Of a DNA stretch of 64,000 nt, positions 1 through 7,422 are shown one piece after another (positions within the stretch are counted from its first letter, which is position 1; each line of letters begins with the position of its first letter). The notes beneath the pieces were generated by a model. The model made no database searches and was not told the DNA's origin. It saw only the letters and a list, made by a program, of their open reading frames with translations. The stretch is taken from assembly GCA_947588705.1 (NCBI GenBank), contig CANPYT010000002.1:61587-125586 (forward strand). The letters are read 5' to 3'. A program made the translations under genes and the position numbers. This DNA is from an uncultured Acetatifactor sp. (GTDB taxonomy: Bacteria > Bacillota > Clostridia > Lachnospirales > Lachnospiraceae).

Positions 1-632
1 GTGCAGGCGCCCTTGTTGGCGTCCCTGCCCGTAAAATAATTGCTGAGCAGGCATCTCCCGGAATAAGAAATGCACATGGCGCCGTGGACAAAGCTTTCGA
101 TCTCCATCTCATCCGGAATGTGTTCCCTGATAGACCGCAGCTCCTTCAAGGTCAGCTCCCGGGCGGCAACCACCCGCTTTGCCCCCAGATCCCGCCAGAA
201 AAGGTAAGTCTCATAATTCGTGTTGTTCGCCTGGGTGGAAATATGGATCTCCGCCGACGGCCAGACCCTTCTGGCAACGGAAAACAGGCCCGGATCCGAG
301 ATGATCAGGGCGTCACACCGCTCCGGCCGCATATCCCGCAGCGCCGCAAAATACTCCGCCGCCGCGTCCAGATCCCCGTTGTGAGCCAAAATATTTGCCG
401 TCACATACACTTTCACTCCGCGTCCGTGGGCAAAGGCGATCCCTTCCGCCATCTCCTCCATGGAAAAATTCTTTGCCTTGGCCCGAAGGCCGAAAGCATC
501 GCCGCCGATGTAGACCGCATCCGCCCCAAAGACAATAGCTGTCTTCAGCACTTCCAGGCTGCCCGCAGGCATCAGAAGCTCCGGTTTTCGCCGATGCGCC
601 CTGTTCCCGGGGGTGTGTTCCGTTTTTTCCAT
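1..632 (-). CDS. Peptidase U32 family protein (partial, 3' end outside window)
   Basis: The reverse-strand reading frame starts at ATG 632 and runs off the window edge after about 210 codons. It reads MEKTEHTPGNRAHRRKPELL, then LMPAGSLEVLKTAIVFGADA and VYIGGDAFGLRAKAKNFS, typical of the N-terminal U32 domain. Near the edge it has the family signature around GRDANKGAC. U32 proteins are annotated as collagenase-like proteases, but several act in tRNA or rRNA hydroxylation, so the substrate is uncertain. The start lies about 5 bp from the methyltransferase stop, so the two are probably cotranscribed, as in the Bacillus yrrM-yrrN-yrrO arrangement. Confidence 0.9.
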   Translation of the reverse strand, partial: MEKTEHTPGNRAHRRKPELLMPAGSLEVLKTAIVFGADAVYIGGDAFGLRAKAKNFSMEEMAEGIAFAHGRGVKVYVTANILAHNGDLDAAAEYFAALRDMRPERCDALIISDPGLFSVARRVWPSAEIHISTQANNTNYETYLFWRDLGAKRVVAARELTLKELRSIREHIPDEMEIESFVHGAMCISYSGRCLLSNYFTGRDANKGAC

Positions 633-637
633 TCCTT

Positions 638-1333
638 TTACTCCTCCGTCTTCCCGCCTGCGCTGCCGCATTCCTCCCGCCCCTGTCTTCCTTCTGCCTT
701 CGTGGTCAGCGCCGCCCCGTCTCCGACGGGCAAAACCACCGTCTCCAATTCCGGCATATGCTTCAGCTGATACAGATATTCCCGCATACGGGCATGGATC
801 GTCCGGTCCCGCCGGGGCACCGCAAACCTGGACTCCACGATGCTGCCCTCCTGAAGCACATTGTCAGACACTAAGATCCCGCCCGTTTCGAGCAGTCTCA
901 GCACCTCCGGCAAAAAATGGATATACTGTCCTTTGGCCGCGTCCATAAAGATCAGGTCATACGGCCCGGACAGCTCCTTAAGGATTTCCGCCGCATCCCC
1001 CTCCAACAGGGTGATCCTGCCCGCTCCGTCATGCTTCCTGAAATTTTCCCGGGCTATGGAGATCCGCTTCTCATATTTCTCGATCGTGGTAATATGGCAA
1101 TCCGCGGGGGCATACTCGCTCATCAACAATGCAGAAAAGCCGATGGCAGTCCCGACTTCCAGGATGTTTCTCGGCTTTGACAGCGCCAGCAGAAATTTCA
1201 GCAGGCTTTGCATGGATCTCCGTATCACAGGAACCTGATTTTCTACGGCATATTTTTCTATTTCATCCAAAAAGAGCGCGTTGCCCCTGTCCAGCGAATC
1301 TATAAAGGCGCTCATTCTCTCGTCTGTGATCAC
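638..1333 (-). CDS. SAM-dependent O-methyltransferase (YrrM/TrmR-like)
   Basis: About 231 residues with a class I methyltransferase fold: the SAM motif ILEVGTAIGFSALLM near residue 60 and the acidic FMDAAKGQY motif near residue 130 are typical of the O-methyltransferase 3 family (PF01596). The Bacillus homologue at the same operon position, YrrM/TrmR, methylates 5-hydroxyuridine in the tRNA wobble position; that role is inferred here from synteny with the adjacent U32 gene. I chose GTG 1333 (reads VITDERM) because it follows a G-rich ribosome site and matches family N-termini; the open frame extends upstream to 1390. The C-terminal tail after about residue 205 is Gly/Glu-rich and probably disordered. 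Confidence 0.88.
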   Translation of the reverse strand: MITDERMSAFIDSLDRGNALFLDEIEKYAVENQVPVIRRSMQSLLKFLLALSKPRNILEVGTAIGFSALLMSEYAPADCHITTIEKYEKRISIARENFRKHDGAGRITLLEGDAAEILKELSGPYDLIFMDAAKGQYIHFLPEVLRLLETGGILVSDNVLQEGSIVESRFAVPRRDRTIHARMREYLYQLKHMPELETVVLPVGDGAALTTKAEGRQGREECGSAGGKTEE

Positions 1334-1402
1334 GACAGCCCCACCCTTTTCTCCTTCCGTTTTTCCGCGGCTCCGGCCGCATGGGCGCAAGCCCCTCCGG
1401 CT

Positions 1403-1783
1403 TTACTCTTCTTCCTCTTCCTCCGGGATCACCATAGCTTCCATCAGTTCCTCCGCCGTCATGGCGGTGTTTAGTTCAAAGATCCCGGGGCCCACGTCAG
1501 CCCGGAACTCGGACAGATAATATTGGAGCGTAAAGAGCCTGCCGTCCCTGACCAGACCCTTACTTTCAAACAGCCTTCCAATATCCGCCGGAGACATATC
1601 CTCCGTGACGGCCACCGTCACCGTCCTGCCCTCTCCGGCGGAAACGGCAGGTTCCGTAAAGATCCGGTACCCATAACGAAAACAGGTATCCGCCCCGCGG
1701 TAGATCAGATACACCACCAATATTGTCACGACCACTCGGAAAATCGCGCCGAAAACAGCTACTATCACATTTCCTGACTTCAT
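1403..1783 (-). CDS. Short MltG/YceG-like membrane protein lacking the catalytic domain
   Basis: 126 residues: one N-terminal transmembrane helix (about residues 6-30), a linker, then a small domain (VTVAVTEDMSPADIGRLFES) like the LysM-type subdomain of endolytic transglycosylase MltG. Normal MltG proteins are about 350 residues with a C-terminal YceG catalytic domain holding a key glutamate; that domain is absent here and the protein ends in a run of glutamates. The position between ylbF and the yrrM-like methyltransferase matches that of yrrL (mltG) in Bacillus, so it looks like a reduced orthologue. ATG 1783 follows GGGAAG at good spacing. It may regulate peptidoglycan synthesis without cutting glycan, but this is unproven. 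Confidence 0.7.
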   Translation of the reverse strand: MKSGNVIVAVFGAIFRVVVTILVVYLIYRGADTCFRYGYRIFTEPAVSAGEGRTVTVAVTEDMSPADIGRLFESKGLVRDGRLFTLQYYLSEFRADVGPGIFELNTAMTAEELMEAMVIPEEEEEE

Positions 1784-1841
1784 ATACACTTCCCATCTGC
1801 GCACGTCGCGGTGCGCTGAATTCCCCTATTGGCCAGGATCT

Positions 1842-2162
1842 TTACTCAAAATCCAGACCGGCGGTGATCCGGGTATCGATCCGCTGCATCATCCTGCACA
1901 GATCCAGCTCCGCCGCCAGGAAGTCCGCCACAAGCGGATTCGACCGAAACTCTTCATATTCCTTTTCAAAGCGATCCAGCTTGTTGAAATCATTGTCCGC
2001 GTTTTCCTGGAACTCAAAATTGCGCTTCCGGTACTCGTCGATCTGTGCTTTCAAACCCGGCTCGCGCTTTACTTTCGCCAGTTCGTTCCGATAATTCCCG
2101 TACACTTCAGACGCCAGTATGGCGGCGATAAATTCATCTGTGGCATTGTCGATATTGTTCAT
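1842..2162 (-). CDS. YlbF family regulator
   Basis: 106 residues, mostly helical, matching the Com_YlbF family (PF06133): the N-terminal ATDEFIAAILASEVYGNYRN segment and the central KREPGLKAQIDEYRKRNFEF segment are typical. In Bacillus, YlbF with YmcA and YaaT forms an Fe-S protein complex that directs RNase Y to specific mRNAs, affecting competence, sporulation and biofilm. Its position directly downstream of rnj (gap about 65 bp) fits an RNA-processing theme. Start ATG 2162 is in frame with no better downstream option. Confidence 0.82.
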   Translation of the reverse strand: MNNIDNATDEFIAAILASEVYGNYRNELAKVKREPGLKAQIDEYRKRNFEFQENADNDFNKLDRFEKEYEEFRSNPLVADFLAAELDLCRMMQRIDTRITAGLDFE

Positions 2163-2226
2163 ATGTCCTCTGTTCCGCTGCCCTTCCGCAGCTATGCGCT
2201 ATGGTTTTATGCAAACTCTCTTCCGG

Positions 2227-3900
2227 CTACACTTCCATGATGATCGGCAGGATCATAGGACGGCGCTTTGTCCTTTTCCAGACATAATCGCTGAGGGAAT
2301 CCTTTGTGGTGTTCTTCAGCTTGCCCCAATCGGTGATCCCGCGGTCAAGGCATTTTTGCAGGGCCTCATCTACCGTATGGCGCGCCTCCTCGATCAGTTC
2401 GTCGGACTCTTTTACATACACAAACCCCCTGGAGACGATATCGGGGCCGGCTACCAGCTGGCCGCTGGCCCGATCCAGGCTCATGACAACGATCATAATG
2501 CCGTCCTCCGCCAGGTGCTGACGGTCCCTGAGCACCACATTTCCGACGTCTCCCACGCCGAGGCCATCCACCAGGATCGCGCCCACCGGCACCTTGCCCG
2601 TCACCTTGGCATTGTCATTGTCCAGCTCCAGCACTTCCCCGGAGGACAGGATAAAGATTTTTTCCTTATCTATCCCCAGGCTCTGGGCGATCTTCGCCTG
2701 GGCTTTCAGATGCTTGTACTCCCCATGTACCGGGATGGCATACTTTGGCCGGATCAGGGTATAGAGCAGCTTGATCTCCTCCTGGCAGGCATGTCCGGAC
2801 ACATGGGCGTCCTGAAAGATCACATCCGCCCCCTTGATCAACAGGTCGTTGATAACCTTGGTCACGGACTTTTCATTACCCGGAATAGGGTTGGACGAAA
2901 AGATCACGGTATCGCCCGCCCCGATGGTGATCTTTCGATGCATACCGCTGGCCATGCGGCTCAGGGCCGCCATGCTCTCCCCCTGGCTGCCGGTAGTGAT
3001 GATCACCTGCTGCTCATCGGGATAGTTTTTCATCTGGTCTATCTCGATCAGGGTGTTGTCCGGGATGCTGATGCACTCCAGGTTCCTGGCCGTCTCGATG
3101 ATGCTGACCATGCTTCGGCCTTCCACGCAGACCTTCCGCCCAAACCTGTAGGCCGTGTTTATGATCTGCTGCACCCGATCCACGTTAGAGGCAAAGGTGG
3201 CCACAAAAATCCTGGTATTCTTATGCTCCTCAAAGAGAGTGTCAAAAGTCTTTCCCACCGTCCTCTCGGAAGGAGTGAAGCCCGGCCGTTCCGCGTTGGT
3301 CGAATCGCACATCAGCGCAAGCACACCTTTTTTCCCGATCTCCGCGAAGCGCTGAAGATCGATGGCATCCCCAAAAACAGGGGTGTAATCCACCTTAAAG
3401 TCGCCGGTATGCACCACAACTCCCGCCGGGGAATAGATCGCCAGGGCAGCCGCGTCCACAATACTGTGATTGGTCTTGATAAACTCCACCCGGAACTGGC
3501 CCAGATTGATGGACTGTCCAAACTTCACTACCTTGCGCTTGGTATTTTTCATCAGGTTATGTTCCCGCAGCTTATTCTCAATGATGCCCATAGTCAGCCT
3601 GGTGGCGTAGACAGGCACGTTGATGTCCCGCAGCACATAAGGCAGCGCACCGATGTGGTCCTCATGGCCGTGGGTGATCACAAATCCCTTGACCTTGTCA
3701 AGGTTGTCCTTCAGATAAGTCACATCCGGGATCACAAGATCGATCCCCAGCATGTCATCCGCCGGGAAGGACAGGCCGCAGTCCACCACAATAATACTGT
3801 CCTCATACTCAAAGGCAGTGATGTTCATGCCAATTTGTTCCAGGCCGCCCAAAGGTATGATCTTCAGCCTGGATGCATGGTTATTCTCTTTTTTCTTCAA
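2227..3900 (-). CDS. rnj: Ribonuclease J
   Basis: 557 residues. It has a metallo-beta-lactamase/beta-CASP nuclease core with the metal site HGHEDHIG near residue 75, followed by the characteristic VVHTGDFKVD, MCDSTNAERPG and STNPIPGNE-like segments, and HVSGHAC/IPVHGEYKHL near residues 365-400. RNase J is a 5' exonuclease and endonuclease central to mRNA decay in Firmicutes. The open frame begins at GTG 3915, but AGGAGG lies inside that extension. TTG 3900 (MKKKENN) sits 7 bases after this site and matches family N-termini, so I use it. It follows the fur remnant and DUF1292 gene in the same direction. Confidence 0.95.
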   Translation of the reverse strand: MKKKENNHASRLKIIPLGGLEQIGMNITAFEYEDSIIVVDCGLSFPADDMLGIDLVIPDVTYLKDNLDKVKGFVITHGHEDHIGALPYVLRDINVPVYATRLTMGIIENKLREHNLMKNTKRKVVKFGQSINLGQFRVEFIKTNHSIVDAAALAIYSPAGVVVHTGDFKVDYTPVFGDAIDLQRFAEIGKKGVLALMCDSTNAERPGFTPSERTVGKTFDTLFEEHKNTRIFVATFASNVDRVQQIINTAYRFGRKVCVEGRSMVSIIETARNLECISIPDNTLIEIDQMKNYPDEQQVIITTGSQGESMAALSRMASGMHRKITIGAGDTVIFSSNPIPGNEKSVTKVINDLLIKGADVIFQDAHVSGHACQEEIKLLYTLIRPKYAIPVHGEYKHLKAQAKIAQSLGIDKEKIFILSSGEVLELDNDNAKVTGKVPVGAILVDGLGVGDVGNVVLRDRQHLAEDGIMIVVMSLDRASGQLVAGPDIVSRGFVYVKESDELIEEARHTVDEALQKCLDRGITDWGKLKNTTKDSLSDYVWKRTKRRPMILPIIMEV

Positions 3901-3904
3901 TGAA

Positions 3905-4226
3905 ATCTCCTCCACATTCTACACAGCCGCCGCAAAGCCTGCCTCCGTGACCCGCGATCTGAGATCCGGCAGCAACGGTGATCCTCGCTTCCGTCTCCTA
4001 CGGAAGATCCTCCCGGAAGGGGATCGCCCTGCCGCATTTCATACAGATCAAATGAGAATGGTGTTTTCCCATGGCCATGAATACTTCCCGTTCCATAGCG
4101 CAAAAACCATCGTCAAAATCAATCCGGCGGATCCGCTGCGACCCGTCCGGCAGCCGTGTGGTTCTATAAATAATAGCCGGCCCGATATTGGGGGCAGCTA
4201 TACTTTACCCGCTCAAAATTTTTCAC
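3905..4226 (-). pseudogene. Decayed Fur-family repressor
   Basis: No intact gene fills this stretch, but one reverse frame reads NIGPAIIYRTTRLPDGSQRI, RRIDFDDGFCAMEREVF, HHSHLICMKCGRAIPFRED, then an in-frame TAG, then ETEARITVAAGSQIAGHG and LCGGCVECGG. This matches the Fur order: end of the winged helix (NIGxATVYRT), the RIDFDDG strand, the HHHHLICxxCG metal site and the C-terminal CxxC. About 50 N-terminal residues (most of the DNA-binding helix), part of the helix after YRT, and one sense codon are lost. The remnant lies between DUF1292 and rnj. Several Lachnospiraceae carry an intact Fur gene there (recalled from family knowledge, not checked). Confidence 0.8.
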
Positions 4227-4242
4227 GGCGCTCCCGCCGATC

Positions 4243-4506
4243 CTACACAAAACGGATATCATCCAGCATGTTGTCAAACACGCCGGCCACAGCGCTCAGC
4301 TCCTCCTCGTCGGACACTTCCACAAAGACGCCCTCCGCGTCGCCGTCTTGGGAAATGTCCTTCAGGATAAAGGCATCGCCGTCGCCTTCCTCCACATCCG
4401 TCACCAAAATATAATTGTACCCGCCGATCCGGGTCTGTTCCAAAACATAAAAGTCCACCGGCTCCCCGCCGTCAGGACAAAACCTGATTTTCTCCGGCCT
4501 GCTCAT
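4243..4506 (-). CDS. DUF1292 domain protein (YrzB-like)
   Basis: 87 residues, strongly acidic, with the DUF1292 pattern: FYVLEQTRIGGYNYILVTDV in the first half, then a D/E-rich stretch ending EGVFVEVSDEEELSAVAGVF. Molecular function is unknown. The ireB-ruvX-DUF1292 order is the conserved Firmicutes yrzL-yrrK-yrzB operon. ATG 4506 follows GAGAGG and starts 8 bp after the ruvX stop, so translation is probably coupled. The longer upstream open frame lies within ruvX and is not used. Confidence 0.88.
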   Translation of the reverse strand: MSRPEKIRFCPDGGEPVDFYVLEQTRIGGYNYILVTDVEEGDGDAFILKDISQDGDAEGVFVEVSDEEELSAVAGVFDNMLDDIRFV

Positions 4507-4514
4507 ATTTCCTC

Positions 4515-4955
4515 TCATTCCGCCGCCCGGGCATCGCTGCGCCTCCGGTCCAGGTATCCCTGTAAGATCAGGGTAGCGGCTATCATATCCACATACTCTT
4601 TCCTGTTTTCCCTGCGGATCCCCGCTTCCATCATCGTCTTGTCGGCAGCCACCGTCGTCAGGCGCTCGTCCCACAATACCACCGGAAGACCTGTCCTCCG
4701 CTCCAGCTTCTCCTTAAACTCTTCCGTCAGCTCCACACGCACGCCCGCGCTGCCGTTCATATGCCTGGGACAGCCCAGCACGATCTCCTGCACATCATAT
4801 TCCAGGATCAACGCCTCGATCCTGGCACAGGTCTGCCGAAGTTTGTTCTCCTCCTTGCGCCGGATGATCTCCACTCCCTGAGCCGTCAAAAGCAGGCTGT
4901 CACTGACCGCTACGCCCACTGTCTTAGAACCGAAATCCAAACCCATTATCCGCAT
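4515..4955 (-). CDS. ruvX: Holliday junction resolvase-like / pre-16S rRNA nuclease RuvX (YqgF)
   Basis: 146 residues. The N-terminal [19 protein letters not shown] motif is the RNase H-like YqgF signature with its catalytic Asp. The middle [16 protein letters not shown] and the late [11 protein letters not shown] segment (with the conserved DERLT) complete the family set. Homologues trim pre-16S rRNA 5' ends and have been proposed as resolvases. ATG 4955 follows GGAGG at short spacing; the longer frame to 4988 lacks family match. It is cotranscribed with ireB upstream (13 bp gap) and DUF1292 downstream. Confidence 0.93.
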   Translation of the reverse strand: MRIMGLDFGSKTVGVAVSDSLLLTAQGVEIIRRKEENKLRQTCARIEALILEYDVQEIVLGCPRHMNGSAGVRVELTEEFKEKLERRTGLPVVLWDERLTTVAADKTMMEAGIRRENRKEYVDMIAATLILQGYLDRRRSDARAAE

Positions 4956-4968
4956 GAACATCCTCCGG

Positions 4969-5232
4969 TCAATGCCAGTTCTTGGCACTGATATATTGAG
5001 TCAAAAGTTCCTCCACCAGCTCATCCCGTTCCACCTTCATAATCAGGCTCCGGGCGTTTTTATGGCTGGTAATATACGTGGGATCCCCGCTCATGATATA
5101 GCCGACGATCTGGTTTACCGGATTATAGCCCTTCTCCGTCAATGCTTCATACACCGCCGCCAGCACAAGCCTGGCCCCGGTTTCCGGCTCCGTCTCCACC
5201 TTAAAATACTGTGTATTCCCCAAGTCCTGCAT
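4969..5232 (-). CDS. IreB family regulatory phosphoprotein (DUF965)
   Basis: 87 residues from ATG 5232, reading [20 protein letters not shown] and then the highly conserved block [20 protein letters not shown]. IreB is a substrate of the Ser/Thr kinase IreK in Enterococcus, where it tunes cephalosporin resistance; the phosphorylated Thr region near the N-terminus (GNTQYF) is present. The frame is open to ATG 5289, but that start lies only a few bases after the predicted transcription start, and the 19-residue extension is absent from homologues. GGGGAC precedes 5232. First gene of the ruvX/rnj operon. Confidence 0.88.
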   Translation of the reverse strand: MQDLGNTQYFKVETEPETGARLVLAAVYEALTEKGYNPVNQIVGYIMSGDPTYITSHKNARSLIMKVERDELVEELLTQYISAKNWH

Positions 5233-5301
5233 ATCTGTCCCCATTCTTTTGATCCGCCGTCGCGCGGCGTAATGAATGCCCTTTTCCATTTATTCCTTAC
5301 T

Positions 5302-5330
5302 ATCATAACTCATTTATCTGCAAAATTCAA
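5302..5330 (-). promoter_or_regulatory. Sigma-A-type promoter for ireB-ruvX-rnj operon
   Basis: On the minus strand TTGAAT (5330-5325) is followed by a 17-bp spacer and TATGAT (5307-5302). This puts transcription start near 5295, about 60 bases before the chosen ireB start. Confidence 0.7.
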
Positions 5331-5368
5331 TCCGATACAGGCGAAAATCAGTCAAAGATGGGAACAGT

Positions 5369-6715
5369 TCAGCCTGCGGGGCCCGCCAGCAGGATCTCGT
5401 CCGTGAGGAAATCCGTCACCGATACGGTTCCCAGCCATCCCGTCCTCCCCTTTTCCCCTGTCGAGGGAACCGCGATCTTCACATAATCCCCCGTATGCCC
5501 TACATAATATGTCCGCCCGCAGAGATCCTTTGTCTCCTCCAGCAGGACTTCCGCTTCTTTCCCTATGTAGCGTTCCCGAAATTCCCGGGAAAGCCTCCGC
5601 TCCAGTTCGAAAAGGACCTCACTCCGCCGGGCTTTGGCCGTCTCAGGCACCTGATCCGGCATACGCGCCGCCGCCGTGCCGTTCCGCCGGGAATATTTGA
5701 ATATGTGCATCTCGTAGAATTTTACTTTTTCCAAAAATCCGCAGGTTTCGGCAAACTCCTCCTCTGTCTCCCCCGGAAAACCCACGATCACATCTGTGGT
5801 GATGGCAGGATTGGAAAACGTCCTGCGCAAATGTTCCACACCCTCAAAGTATTCCCTTGTCGTGTAATGTCTATTCATCCTTTTTAAGGTTTCGTCACAG
5901 CCGCTCTGTAAGGACAGGTGGAAGTGAGGGCAGAGTTTCGGCAGCGCCGCCAGCCGCTCCGCAGTCTCCGCCGTGATAAACCTGGGTTCCAGCGAGCTCA
6001 GCCGGATCCGGTCCAGCCCTTCCGTTCCGTGGATCTCCTCGATCAGCTCCATAAGCCGGCTCTGCCCCCGCCGCGCTTCCCCGAAATCCACCCCGTAAGA
6101 GCTGATGTGGATCCCGGTGAGCACCACTTCCCGATAACCGGCATCCACCATTCCCCGGATCTCCCGCAGAATGTCCTCCGGTTTCCTGCTCCGCACCCTG
6201 CCCCGCGCAAAAGGGATGGCACAGTAGGAACAGAACTGGTTGCAGCCGTCCTGGATCTTGATATAGGCCCGGGTGTGCTCCGCCGTCTGCTTCAGCTGCA
6301 TTTCCTCATACTCACAGGGGCCGTCCATATTCGGTACGGTGGTTCCTTCCAGGGTCTTATCTTTTTTGCGGGCCGCCAGGAACGCTTCCAGTATCTCCAC
6401 AATATCTTTTTTGCGGTTGTTCCCCACGGCAAGGTCAATGCTCCCGTCTTTTTCTATAGCCTTTTGTCCGGTCTGCACATAGCAGCCCACGGCCACCACC
6501 ACTGCATCCGGATTTTTCTGTTTCGCCCTGTGGAGCATCTGCCGGCTCTTCCTGTCGGCAATATTGGTGACGGTACAGGTGTTGACGATATAGATATCGG
6601 CGACCTCTTCAAAGGGCACGATCCGGTATCCCTTTTCTATCAGCATCTGCCGCATTACTTCCGTCTCGTAAGAATTTACTTTACAGCCCAGGTTGTGGAG
6701 CGCTACACTTTTCAT
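5369..6715 (-). CDS. mtaB: tRNA (N6-threonylcarbamoyl-A37) methylthiotransferase MtaB
   Basis: 448 residues of the MiaB/RimO radical-SAM methylthiotransferase family. N-terminal UPF0004 domain begins ALHNLGCKVNSYETEVM and continues with YIVNTCTVTNIADRKSRQ, supplying cysteines for the auxiliary cluster. The radical-SAM triad is CNQFCSYCAIPFARGRVRSR. Residues near 290-330 hold the LQSGCDETLKRMNRHY block; a TRAM-like domain ends the protein. LGCKVNxYE distinguishes MtaB from MiaB. ATG 6715 follows GGGGGA. The repeat element copy at 6734-6891 ends 18 bp upstream, so the promoter must lie in or beyond that element. Confidence 0.95.
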   Translation of the reverse strand: MKSVALHNLGCKVNSYETEVMRQMLIEKGYRIVPFEEVADIYIVNTCTVTNIADRKSRQMLHRAKQKNPDAVVVAVGCYVQTGQKAIEKDGSIDLAVGNNRKKDIVEILEAFLAARKKDKTLEGTTVPNMDGPCEYEEMQLKQTAEHTRAYIKIQDGCNQFCSYCAIPFARGRVRSRKPEDILREIRGMVDAGYREVVLTGIHISSYGVDFGEARRGQSRLMELIEEIHGTEGLDRIRLSSLEPRFITAETAERLAALPKLCPHFHLSLQSGCDETLKRMNRHYTTREYFEGVEHLRRTFSNPAITTDVIVGFPGETEEEFAETCGFLEKVKFYEMHIFKYSRRNGTAAARMPDQVPETAKARRSEVLFELERRLSREFRERYIGKEAEVLLEETKDLCGRTYYVGHTGDYVKIAVPSTGEKGRTGWLGTVSVTDFLTDEILLAGPAG

Positions 6716-6733
6716 AGGATCCCCCATATTGTA

Positions 6734-6891
6734 ACAGTTCAGCCCGCGCCATTCGCAAAGCCGCGCTGACGCGCTCTCCGGCGCTGTGCGCCTGCCTTTG
6801 CTCATCAAACGGCGCTCCCTCAGCCACCTAATTTGATGGAAAATTCGTGCGAGCACGATTTTCCATCAAATCAGGCGGCCGGCTGAACTGT
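6734..6891 (-). mobile_element. MITE-like repeat, copy A (inverted orientation)
   Basis: 158 bp bounded by a perfect 11-bp inverted repeat, ACAGTTCAGCC at 6734 and GGCTGAACTGT ending at 6891. Inside are a long near-perfect hairpin (arms around ATTTGATGGAAAAT and ATTTTCCATCAAAT, roughly 28 bp each side, apex CGTGCTCGCACG) and a GC-rich half containing GGCGCACAGCGCCGGAGAGC. This second half matches copy B almost base for base. Similar bases outside the core (ATATTGTA on the left) suggest the ends may extend to about 18 bp. It encodes no transposase, so any movement would need proteins from elsewhere. Confidence 0.85.
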
Positions 6892-6917
6892 CATCCCATA
6901 TTTGTACTGTTTTATCC

Positions 6918-6946
6918 TTGACTTTTGCGGCTCCTGCCGTTAATAT
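6918..6946 (+). promoter_or_regulatory. Sigma-A-type promoter for the HPr-like gene
   Basis: TTGACT (6918-6923), 17-bp spacer, TATAAT-like TAATAT (6941-6946). The strong ribosome site AAGGAGGT at 6972-6979 precedes the ATG at 6987 by 7 bases. Confidence 0.75.
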
Positions 6947-6986
6947 GTAGGAAGAAGACATCACACTCATTAAGGAGGTAAACAAT

Positions 6987-7217
6987 ATGAAAACAGTACA
7001 GATTTCTTTAAATTCCATTGATAAGGTAAAGTCCTTTGTAAACGATATCACCAAATTTGACTGCGACTTCGACCTGGTATCCGGCAGATATGTCATCGAT
7101 GCAAAATCCATCATGGGCATTTTCAGCCTGGATCTCTCCAAGCCCATCGACCTGAACATCCATGCCGAGGACGGGGCGGAAGATGTGCTGGCCGTATTGA
7201 AGCCTTACATAGTATAG
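6987..7217 (+). CDS. HPr-like / Crh-like protein without the phosphocarrier histidine
   Basis: 76 residues with an HPr fold signature: DFDLVSGRYVIDAKSIMGIF and the C-terminal NIHAEDGAEDVLAVLKPYIV. The usual GLHARP motif with the PEP-dependent phospho-His15 is missing; that region reads LNSIDKVKSFVNDI. The DAKSIMG motif with the regulatory serine (Ser46 site of HPr kinase) is kept. This combination resembles Bacillus Crh, which works in CcpA-dependent carbon regulation rather than sugar transport, although the sequence does not prove orthology. It is monocistronic: own promoter, strong ribosome site, terminator at 7317-7360. Confidence 0.85.
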   Translation: MKTVQISLNSIDKVKSFVNDITKFDCDFDLVSGRYVIDAKSIMGIFSLDLSKPIDLNIHAEDGAEDVLAVLKPYIV

Positions 7218-7316
7218 AGGGATAGGGCCGGCCCGCATGTGCCGCCAGGGTGCGCGTCGCAATACGCGATACAAACATGCTGTACGAATATACAATACAA
7301 TGGAAACGGAAAATCC

Positions 7317-7360
7317 AACGAGGATCTGAAAAGGCAGTGCCGCCTTAAGATCCTCGTTTT
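7317..7360 (+). terminator. Intrinsic terminator after the HPr-like gene
   Basis: An 11-bp stem AACGAGGATCT / AGATCCTCGTT encloses a 20-base loop that can form an inner GGC/GCC helix, followed by TTTT. It lies between the convergent HPr-like and thiI genes and may slow both transcripts. Confidence 0.8.
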
Positions 7361-7422
7361 AATTGTCCGCATTTGCCGCCCGCGCCGGAATATCCCCGGC
7401 GCCCAGGGAAAACAGCCGGCCC

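Noticed and set aside
2119..3903. 594-codon open frame on the plus strand, antisense to rnj
   Set aside because: It lies over the well-supported RNase J gene, has a His/Arg/Gln-rich composition and matches no family. Long antisense frames are common over GC-rich codon-biased genes.
6730..6856. Extension of mtaB into repeat copy A (reads SKGRRTAPESASARLCEWR)
   Set aside because: The peptide arises from the repeat; similar peptides occur in other copies. The family start and GGGGGA ribosome site support 6715.
7219..7316. Possible small gene after the HPr-like gene
   Set aside because: No ribosome site, no motif; it is the leader to the terminator stem.
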